The notes under the pieces are model-generated. The model saw nothing but the letters and a program-made list of their open reading frames with translations, had not been told where the DNA came from and did not search any database. From DASUBN01 sp035691665 (GTDB lineage Bacteria; Pseudomonadota; Gammaproteobacteria; Natronospirales; REEB76): a stretch of 6,201 nt of DNA. This document shows positions 1 through 5,027 of the stretch, piece after piece. Numbering within the stretch: the stretch's first letter is position 1; each line of letters opens with the position of its first letter. The stretch covers positions 1 through 6,201 of the forward strand of contig DASSIS010000092.1 in the NCBI GenBank assembly GCA_035691665.1. Direction: 5' to 3'. The position numbers and the translations under genes were made by a program.

Positions 1-27
1 CTTCTGTTTCTCGCTGAGTGCTGTCAT
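1..27 (-). CDS. yhbY: YhbY-family RNA-binding protein, N-terminal 9 codons only (partial)
   Basis: Read leftward from an ATG at 27-25, the sequence encodes MTALSEKQK and then runs off the window edge. This matches the beginning of YhbY (CRS1/YhbY family, E. coli MNLSTKQK...), a small KH-like RNA-binding protein that associates with pre-50S ribosomal particles. The gene lies back to back with rlmE, as in many gammaproteobacteria, which supports the call more than the nine residues alone could. A purine-rich GGAAAG lies a little over 10 nt upstream of the ATG and could serve as a weak ribosome-binding site. Another ATG at 35-33 on this strand is out of frame and hits a stop after two codons, so 27 is the preferred start. 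Only the start is visible, so nothing can be said about the integrity of the gene. Confidence 0.7.
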
Positions 28-76
28 GACTGCATCGCTTTCCGGGTCTGCATTGTAACAGGCGGTCACTGAGCCC
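28..76. promoter_or_regulatory. Divergent yhbY/rlmE intergenic region with possible overlapping promoters
   Basis: These 49 bases must hold the start signals of two divergent genes. On the minus strand TACAAT (57-52) matches the sigma-70 -10 consensus at five of six positions and would give yhbY a leader of about 18 nt. No good -35 sits at 16-18 bp; the nearest TTGGCA (83-78) is 20 bp away, inside rlmE. On the plus strand TGTAAC (54-59) is a four-of-six -10 candidate for rlmE on the same base pairs. I saw no heat-shock (sigma-32) type CTTGAAA/CCCCAT pair. Promoter assignments are inference. Confidence 0.3.
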
Positions 77-700
77 ATGCCAAAACGCAGCAAGAGCAGT
101 TCCCGCTGGCTGGCGGAGCACTTCAGCGACACCTACGTGAAGCGCGCCCAGGCCGCAGGCTTTCGTTCCCGGGCGTTGTTCAAGCTGGAGGAGATCCAGC
201 AGCGTGACAGGCTCATGAAGCCGGGGATGACGGTGGTGGACCTGGGTGCGGCACCGGGCGGCTGGAGCCAGTACGTGGCCCAGGTGCTGGCCGGCAAGGG
301 GCGCATCGTCGCCCTGGACATCCTGCCCATGGATGCCCTGGAAGGGGTGGAGTTCATACAGGGGGATTTCACCTCCGCCGAGGTGCTGGCGGCCCTGCGG
401 GAACGCCTCGAAGGCGCCCGGGTGGACCTTGTGTTGTCGGATATCGCCCCCAACATGAGCGGTGTGGGCGACGTGGACCAGGCCCGGGTCATGCACCTGG
501 CCGAGCTGGCCCTGGAGTTCGCCCGCGAGGCCCTGCGACCCGGCGGCAGCTTCCTGGTGAAAGTGTTCCAGGGGCAGGGGTTCCAGGAATATATGCGGAT
601 GTTACGGGCCGATTTCGAGAAGGTCGCGTCGCGCAAACCCAGTGCCTCCCGCAACCGCAGCGCTGAGCTGTACTTGCTGGCGAGAAATTACCGGCTGTAG
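77..700 (+). CDS. rlmE: 23S rRNA (uridine-2552 2'-O)-methyltransferase RlmE (FtsJ/RrmJ)
   Basis: SAM-dependent methyltransferase that modifies the 2'-OH of U2552 in the A-loop of 23S rRNA, a late step in 50S subunit maturation; it acts in the cytoplasm. The 207-residue product is nearly the length of E. coli RlmE (209). The SAM-binding loop is visible as DLGAAPGGW (residues 55-63), with acidic D81 after strand 2 and GDF at 96-98. The family's catalytic K-D-K-E set is present at K36, D122, K162 and E197, each two residues earlier than in the E. coli enzyme. The basic N-terminus (KRSKSSSR) suits rRNA binding. The ATG at 77 gives the expected N-terminus; only a weak TGAG (70-73) precedes it, so initiation is not driven by a strong Shine-Dalgarno. 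The gene ends in tandem stops, TAG TAG (698-703). It lies 66 nt upstream of ftsH, the classic rlmE-ftsH pair. Confidence 0.97.
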   Translation: MPKRSKSSSRWLAEHFSDTYVKRAQAAGFRSRALFKLEEIQQRDRLMKPGMTVVDLGAAPGGWSQYVAQVLAGKGRIVALDILPMDALEGVEFIQGDFTSAEVLAALRERLEGARVDLVLSDIAPNMSGVGDVDQARVMHLAELALEFAREALRPGGSFLVKVFQGQGFQEYMRMLRADFEKVASRKPSASRNRSAELYLLARNYRL

Positions 701-712
701 TAGTGTCTAAAT

Positions 713-743
713 GGGGTTTCGGCGCTTATCGGCGCCTTTCCCC
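713..743 (+). other. Interrupted hairpin in the rlmE-ftsH gap
   Basis: GGCGC (721-725) pairs with GCGCC (732-736) around a six-base loop, and outer GGGG (713-716) can pair with CCCC (740-743) across an internal loop. The inner stem is only 5 bp and is followed by three T residues, so it is at best a weak terminator or an RNA-processing or leader structure upstream of ftsH. Function is not known. Confidence 0.3.
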
Positions 744-754
744 GCAAGCTTCAT

Positions 755-760
755 GAGGGA
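755..760 (+). promoter_or_regulatory. ftsH ribosome-binding site that selects the TTG start
   Basis: GAGGGA ends six bases before the TTG at 767, which is good spacing for that codon. The neighbouring ATG at 762 lies only one base after the motif and reads ATG TCT TGA, so it cannot encode FtsH. The motif therefore supports TTG as the start. Confidence 0.75.
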
Positions 761-766
761 CATGTC

Positions 767-2701
767 TTGAACGATTTCCTGCGAAACCTGCTGCTCTGGA
801 TCGTGATCGTGGTGGTGCTGCTCGTGGTCTTCCAGAGCTTCGGCCCCAGCTCCACCAAGACCAAACCGGTCGCCTATTCCGATTTCCTGACCGCGGTGCA
901 GGACGGCAACGTCAAGAGCGTGAGCTTCGACGGCCAGACCATCACCGGTGCTTTCAGCAACGGCGGCAACTTCAGCACCTACAGTCCGGTGTCCGATTTC
1001 GGCCCGCTGGTGACGGAGCTGCGCAAGGACAATGGCAGCGTGCAGATCGACGCCAAGCCGCCAGAACAGCCCTCCATCTGGCTGACTGCGCTGCTGCAGT
1101 TCGGTCCCATCCTGCTGCTCATCGGCGTGTGGATCTACTTCATGCGCCAGATGCAGGGCGGCGGCGGCCGCGGCGCCATGTCCTTCGGCAAGAGCCGGGC
1201 GCGCATGCTCGGCGAAGACCAGGTGAAGATCACCTTCAGCGACGTGGCCGGCGTCGAGGAAGCGAAGGAGGAGGTCGGGGAACTCGTGGAGTTCCTGCGC
1301 GACCCCGGCAAGTTCCAGAAGCTCGGCGGCCGCATCCCCCGCGGTGTGCTCATGGTGGGCTCACCCGGCACCGGTAAGACCCTGCTCGCCAAGGCGATCG
1401 CCGGCGAAGCCAAGGTGCCGTTCTTCAGCATCTCCGGTTCCGACTTCGTGGAGATGTTCGTGGGTGTCGGCGCCTCGCGGGTGCGCGACATGTTCGAGCA
1501 GGCCAAGAAGCATGCACCCTGCATCATCTTCATAGACGAGATCGACGCCGTGGGCCGGCACCGCGGTGCGGGCCTGGGTGGCGGTCACGACGAACGCGAG
1601 CAGACCCTGAACCAGCTGCTGGTCGAGATGGACGGCTTCGAGGGCAGCGAGGGCGTGATCGTCATCGCCGCCACCAACCGCCCGGACGTGCTCGACCCGG
1701 CGCTGCTGCGCCCGGGTCGCTTCGACCGCCAGGTGGTGGTGCCGCTGCCGGACGTGCGCGGCCGCGAGCAGATCCTCAAGGTGCACATGCGCAAGGTGCC
1801 GATGGGCGATGACGTGAAGCCTGCCATCATCGCGCGCGGCACCCCGGGGTTCTCCGGCGCGGACCTCGCCAACCTGGTGAACGAGGCAGCCCTGTTCGCG
1901 GCCCGCGCCAACAAGCGCACCGTGGGCATGGACGAGTTCGAGAAGGCCAAAGACAAGCTGATGATGGGCGCCGAGCGGCGCTCCATGGTGATGAGCGACG
2001 AGGAGAAGAAGCTCACCGCCTATCACGAGTCCGGCCATGCCATCGTCGGCCGGCTGGTGCCGGACCACGACCCGGTCTACAAGGTGAGCATCATCCCGCG
2101 CGGCCGCGCCTTGGGCGTGACCATGTTCCTGCCGGAGGACGACCGCTACAGCTACAGCACACGCCGCCTGGAGAGCCAGCTCTCCAGCCTGTTCGGCGGG
2201 CGCGTGGCCGAAGAGCTGATCTTCGGCGTGGAGTCGGTGACCACCGGCGCCTCCAACGACATCGAGCGCGCCACCCACATAGCGCGCAGCATGGTCACGA
2301 AATGGGGCTTGTCGGAGAAGCTTGGCCCGCTCTCTTATGAAGAGGAGGAGGGCGAGGTGTTCCTGGGCCACTCCGTGACGCGTCACAAGAACATCTCCGG
2401 CGACACCCAGCGCAGCATCGACGAGGAAGTGCGCGGGATCATCGAGCGCAACTACCAGCGCACCAAGTCGCTGCTGCAGGACAACATGACGAAGCTGCAC
2501 ACCATGGCGGCGGCGCTCATCAAGTACGAGACCCTGGATGCCGAGCAGATCGACGACATCATGGCCGGCCGCGAGCCGCGCCCGCCCGAGGGTTGGTCCG
2601 ACGCGGACCACAATGGCGGCGCGCCCGTCGTGGCCCGGGAGCCTGCCAAGACGGCCCCGAGCCCCGAGGGCAAGATCGGAGGCCCCGCGAGCCAGCACTG
2701 A
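767..2701 (+). CDS. ftsH: ATP-dependent zinc metalloprotease FtsH
   Basis: Hexameric inner-membrane AAA+ protease that extracts and degrades misfolded membrane proteins and regulatory proteins such as LpxC and sigma-32 in E. coli. The 644 residues run: first membrane helix about 7-24, periplasmic domain about 25-103, second helix about 104-126, then a cytoplasmic ATPase and protease. Walker A is GSPGTGKT (198-205), the pore loop is MFVG (230-233), Walker B is IIFIDE (253-258), and the arginine fingers are R315 and R318. The zinc site is HESGH (420-424) plus D498. The tail (about 607-644) is Pro/Gly/Ala-rich and probably disordered. Translation starts at TTG 767, the only usable in-frame start after the in-frame TAG at 701, and it gives the MND... 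N-terminus seen in pseudomonad FtsH. HESGH in place of the usual HEAGH, and Ser199 in place of the common Pro in Walker A, are mild variants that keep the essential residues. A strong terminator follows. Confidence 0.98.
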   Translation: MNDFLRNLLLWIVIVVVLLVVFQSFGPSSTKTKPVAYSDFLTAVQDGNVKSVSFDGQTITGAFSNGGNFSTYSPVSDFGPLVTELRKDNGSVQIDAKPPEQPSIWLTALLQFGPILLLIGVWIYFMRQMQGGGGRGAMSFGKSRARMLGEDQVKITFSDVAGVEEAKEEVGELVEFLRDPGKFQKLGGRIPRGVLMVGSPGTGKTLLAKAIAGEAKVPFFSISGSDFVEMFVGVGASRVRDMFEQAKKHAPCIIFIDEIDAVGRHRGAGLGGGHDEREQTLNQLLVEMDGFEGSEGVIVIAATNRPDVLDPALLRPGRFDRQVVVPLPDVRGREQILKVHMRKVPMGDDVKPAIIARGTPGFSGADLANLVNEAALFAARANKRTVGMDEFEKAKDKLMMGAERRSMVMSDEEKKLTAYHESGHAIVGRLVPDHDPVYKVSIIPRGRALGVTMFLPEDDRYSYSTRRLESQLSSLFGGRVAEELIFGVESVTTGASNDIERATHIARSMVTKWGLSEKLGPLSYEEEEGEVFLGHSVTRHKNISGDTQRSIDEEVRGIIERNYQRTKSLLQDNMTKLHTMAAALIKYETLDAEQIDDIMAGREPRPPEGWSDADHNGGAPVVAREPAKTAPSPEGKIGGPASQH

Positions 2702-2725
2702 GTGCCTGGGCGAGGGCCTTAGAAT
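2698..2725 (+). promoter_or_regulatory. Candidate sigma-70 promoter for folP
   Basis: TAGAAT (2720-2725) matches the -10 consensus at five of six positions. CTGAGT (2698-2703), which overlaps the ftsH stop codon, is a three-of-six -35 with a 16-bp spacer. The start point would fall near 2732, inside the left arm of the terminator, giving a folP leader of about 37 nt. This is the best candidate in the gap, but it is inferred from motif match only. Confidence 0.4.
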
Positions 2726-2727
2726 GG

Positions 2728-2755
2728 AAGCCGGCGTCCCTGACGCCGGCTTTTT
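2728..2755 (+). terminator. Intrinsic (Rho-independent) terminator after ftsH
   Basis: A perfect 11-bp inverted repeat, 2728-2738 with 2742-2752, encloses a three-base CCT loop and runs directly into a five-T tract (2751-2755). The core is G+C-rich (GCCGGCGTC). It starts 26 bases after the ftsH stop and ends 13 bases before the folP ATG. The T tract is present on the plus strand only, so it should stop rightward transcription. It probably reduces read-through from rlmE-ftsH into folP. Confidence 0.8.
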
Positions 2756-2758
2756 CAT

Positions 2759-2763
2759 GGGAG
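2759..2763 (+). promoter_or_regulatory. folP ribosome-binding site
   Basis: GGGAG ends five bases before the ATG at 2769 and only three bases separate it from the terminator T tract. It favours 2769 over the in-frame ATGs at 2757 and 2724. Confidence 0.65.
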
Positions 2764-2768
2764 CCGCG

Positions 2769-3596
2769 ATGCATCTCGAGCTCAAGAAGGAACGGCTGGA
2801 TCTCTCGAACCCGCGGGTGATGGGCGTGCTCAACCGTACGCCGGATTCCTTCTCCGACGGCGGCACCTTCGTGGAGTTCGAGGCGGCGCTGGCCCACGCT
2901 CGCCGCATGCTGCAGGAGGGCGCCGACCTCCTGGACGTGGGCGGTGAATCCACCCGACCCGGGGCGGCGCCGGTGAGCGTGGAGGAAGAGCTCGCGCGGG
3001 TGTTGCCGCTCATCGAACGGCTCGCGAGTGTGCCGGGTGCTCGGGTCTCGGTGGACACCTCGAAACCGGAGGTGATGCGCGCCGCGGTGCAGGCGGGCGC
3101 GGTGATGATCAACGACGTCTACGCCCTGCGTCAGCCGGGTGCGTTGGAGGCGGCGGCGGAATCCGGCGCGGCCGTGTGCCTCATGCACATGCAGGGTGAG
3201 CCCCGCAGTATGCAGAAGGCTCCTCATTACACGGATGTGACCCGGGAAGTGACCGAGTTCCTGCTGGAGCGGGCCGAAGCCTGCTTGGCTACCGGCATCC
3301 CTAAGGCCCGCATCGTGCTCGATCCAGGCTTCGGTTTCGGCAAGACCCTGGAGCACAACCTTAGCTTGCTCAGGGATCTACCTGACTTGGCGCGCCACGG
3401 TTATCCCGTGCTGGCGGGTCTTTCCCGAAAGTCCATGCTCGGCACGCTCCTGGGTGGCAAGCCCGTGGAAGAGCGTCTGCATGCCAGCGTGGCGGTGGCT
3501 ACGGTGGCGGCCATGAACGGCGCGAGCATCCTGCGCGTCCATGATGTGGGGCCCACGGTGGACGCACTTAAAGTCACATCGGCGTTGCGCGGCTGA
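2769..3596 (+). CDS. folP: Dihydropteroate synthase FolP
   Basis: Condenses 6-hydroxymethyl-7,8-dihydropterin pyrophosphate with p-aminobenzoate to give 7,8-dihydropteroate, a cytosolic step of folate synthesis and the sulfonamide target. The 275-residue TIM-barrel protein starts MHLELKK and aligns residue for residue at its N-terminus with E. coli FolP (MGV/MGI at 18-20 in both). Visible signatures are NRTPDSFSDGG (22-32), DVGGESTRPG (56-65), D96 in SVDTSKP, N115-D116, MHMQG (139-143), DPGFGFGK (185-192), SRKS (219-222) and RVHD (256-259). F28 and P64, positions where changes give sulfonamide resistance in E. coli, are wild type. Arg23 replaces the more usual Val in the first motif. The reading frame is open much further upstream, into ftsH, but that extension is unlike the family and crosses the terminator, so it is rejected. 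glmM follows after 17 nt. Confidence 0.96.
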   Translation: MHLELKKERLDLSNPRVMGVLNRTPDSFSDGGTFVEFEAALAHARRMLQEGADLLDVGGESTRPGAAPVSVEEELARVLPLIERLASVPGARVSVDTSKPEVMRAAVQAGAVMINDVYALRQPGALEAAAESGAAVCLMHMQGEPRSMQKAPHYTDVTREVTEFLLERAEACLATGIPKARIVLDPGFGFGKTLEHNLSLLRDLPDLARHGYPVLAGLSRKSMLGTLLGGKPVEERLHASVAVATVAAMNGASILRVHDVGPTVDALKVTSALRG

Positions 3597-3597
3597 A

Positions 3598-3606
3598 TGT
3601 TAGAAT
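3598..3606 (+). promoter_or_regulatory. Extended -10 motif just upstream of glmM
   Basis: TGTTAGAAT is a TGn extended -10 with a five-of-six hexamer (3601-3606). It needs no strong -35, and none is visible at 16-18 bp. Transcription would begin about 3613-3614, at or next to the glmM ATG (3614), predicting a leaderless or nearly leaderless mRNA. This is a motif match only. Confidence 0.45.
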
Positions 3607-3613
3607 CTGCGTC

Positions 3614-4951
3614 ATGAGCAGGAAGTATTTCGGCACCGACGGCGTGCGCGGCAGGGTGGGCAGTGCCCACATGAATGCCGAGTTCGTGCTGCGTCTCGGG
3701 CGCGCGGCCGGCCGGGTGCTGGCACGCAGCGGCGAGAGCACGGTGCTGGTGGGCAAGGACACCCGCATCTCCGGTTACATGTTCGAGTCGGCTCTGGAGG
3801 CGGGGCTCTCTGCCGCGGGCGTGAACACGCGCCTGCTCGGTCCCATGCCGACGCCGGCCATCGCCTATCTCACCCGTACCCTGCGCGCGGAAGCGGGTGT
3901 GGTGATCAGCGCCTCCCACAACCCCTATTACGACAACGGCATCAAGTTCTTCTCCGCCGACGGCCGCAAGCTGCCGGACGCAGTGGAGTCCGAGATCGAG
4001 GCGGAACTCGACAAGCCCTTCCAGACCGTGGAATCAGGTCAGCTCGGCAACGCCAAGCGCATCGTGGACGCCGCCGGGCGCTACGTGGAGTTCTGCAAAT
4101 CCTCCGTGCCCTACGGCCTCAAGCTCGCGGGCCTCAAGGTGGTGCTGGATTGCGCCCACGGCGCTACCTACAAGGTGGCTCCGGCGGTCTTCGACGACAT
4201 GGGCGCGAAGGTCACCTGCATCGGGGTGAGTCCCGACGGCCTCAACATCAACGAGCAATGCGGCTCCACCCATCCGGAAGCGCTGCGCCAGAAGGTGCTG
4301 GAGCTCAATGCCGACTTCGGGATCGCCTTCGACGGCGACGGCGACCGGGTGCTGATGGTGGATCACAAGGGCGAGATCGTGGACGGCGACGAGCTGCTCT
4401 ATATCATCGCCATGTCGCGCAAGACGGATGGCGGCTTGCAAGGTCCCGTGGTGGGTACGCAGATGAGCAACCTGGGCCTGGAACAGGCCTTGGGCGAAGC
4501 CGGCATCTCCTTCCAGCGCGCCGCGGTGGGTGACCGGTACGTGCTCGCCATGCTGGAGCAGTCCGGCGGCACCCTGGGCGGTGAGAATTCCGGCCACATC
4601 ATCTGCCTGGATCGCGCCACCACCGGCGACGGCATCATCGCCGCGCTGCAGGTGCTGCAGGCGCTGCACGTCTCCGGCAAGACGCTGGCGGATGCCCGCG
4701 CCCCCATGCGCAAGTACCCCCAGGTGCTGGTGAACGTGAAGACCCCGTCGCGGGTGGATTTGGGAGGGGAGGGGGTCAAGAAAGCCGTGGCCGCCGTGGA
4801 GCACAAGCTCGCCGGGCGCGGCCGTGTGCTGCTCAGGCCCTCCGGCACCGAGCCCGTGGTGCGGGTGATGGTGGAGGGGGAGGAGGCCTCCGCCGTGGCA
4901 GGCCTCGCCGAGGACATTGCCGCCGCCGTACGGGCCGCCGCCGGGATTTGA
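3614..4951 (+). CDS. glmM: Phosphoglucosamine mutase GlmM
   Basis: Interconverts glucosamine-6-phosphate and glucosamine-1-phosphate, the step before GlmU on the way to UDP-N-acetylglucosamine for peptidoglycan and LPS; cytosolic. The product is 445 residues, the same length as E. coli GlmM, and starts MSRKYFGTDGVRGRVG. The phosphorylated serine is S101 in ISASHNP (98-104). The magnesium loop is DGDGDR with D240, D242 and D244. The sugar-binding motif is ENSGH (324-328) and the phosphate-binding loop RPSGTEP (408-414). ATG 3614 is fixed by the family N-terminus. No Shine-Dalgarno is visible in the 17 nt after folP, and an extended -10 motif sits there instead, so translation may be leaderless or coupled to upstream ribosomes. 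Codons TTG GGA GGG GAG GGG around residues 383-387 look atypical beside the prevailing CTG and GGC. Confidence 0.98.
   Translation: MSRKYFGTDGVRGRVGSAHMNAEFVLRLGRAAGRVLARSGESTVLVGKDTRISGYMFESALEAGLSAAGVNTRLLGPMPTPAIAYLTRTLRAEAGVVISASHNPYYDNGIKFFSADGRKLPDAVESEIEAELDKPFQTVESGQLGNAKRIVDAAGRYVEFCKSSVPYGLKLAGLKVVLDCAHGATYKVAPAVFDDMGAKVTCIGVSPDGLNINEQCGSTHPEALRQKVLELNADFGIAFDGDGDRVLMVDHKGEIVDGDELLYIIAMSRKTDGGLQGPVVGTQMSNLGLEQALGEAGISFQRAAVGDRYVLAMLEQSGGTLGGENSGHIICLDRATTGDGIIAALQVLQALHVSGKTLADARAPMRKYPQVLVNVKTPSRVDLGGEGVKKAVAAVEHKLAGRGRVLLRPSGTEPVVRVMVEGEEASAVAGLAEDIAAAVRAAAGI
4752..4775 (+). other. Potential G-quadruplex run in the coding strand of glmM
   Basis: Four G runs fit the canonical G3+N1-7 pattern: GGG (4752-4754), a seven-base loop, GGG (4762-4764), A, GGGG (4766-4769), A, GGGGG (4771-4775). 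The run is on the mRNA-like strand, within codons for residues 381-388, a variable loop between two well-conserved stretches. Whether it folds is untested. Confidence 0.4.
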
Positions 4952-5002
4952 TTACCTGCAGCCCCTCAAGTAAGCTCCGCGCCGCATTACCCTGCCCCTC
5001 AA
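4951..5002 (+). repeat. Imperfect direct repeat in the glmM-tpiA gap
   Basis: The block ATTACCTGCAGCCCCTCAA (4951-4969) recurs as ATTACCCTGCCCCTCAA (4986-5002), 35 bases downstream, with a small indel. Just after it GGATAC occurs at 5005-5010 and 5015-5020, followed by GAATAC at 5022-5027, which abuts the tpiA ATG. The rest of this 76-nt gap (4952-5027) shows no clear terminator or strong promoter. Function is unknown; chance duplication is possible. Confidence 0.4.
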
Positions 5003-5027
5003 CCGGATACCCCGGGATACCGAATAC

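Noticed and set aside
701..720. TGTCTAAAT (704-712) as an extended -10 promoter for ftsH
   Set aside because: It resembles the motif before glmM, but the hexamer CTAAAT lacks the key first T and the A at the second position, matching only three of six, and no -35 is evident.
2538..2768. Possible N-terminal extension of folP into ftsH
   Set aside because: The added 77 residues are low-complexity Arg/Pro/Ala sequence overlapping the ftsH 3' end and the terminator. The ATG at 2769 has a good ribosome-binding site and gives the exact family N-terminus.
1361..3112. 583-codon open frame on the minus strand opposite ftsH and folP
   Set aside because: It is antisense to two clearly conserved genes, is rich in His, Arg, Ala and Val as expected from reversed GC-rich codons, and crosses the terminator. 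No family signature is visible in it.
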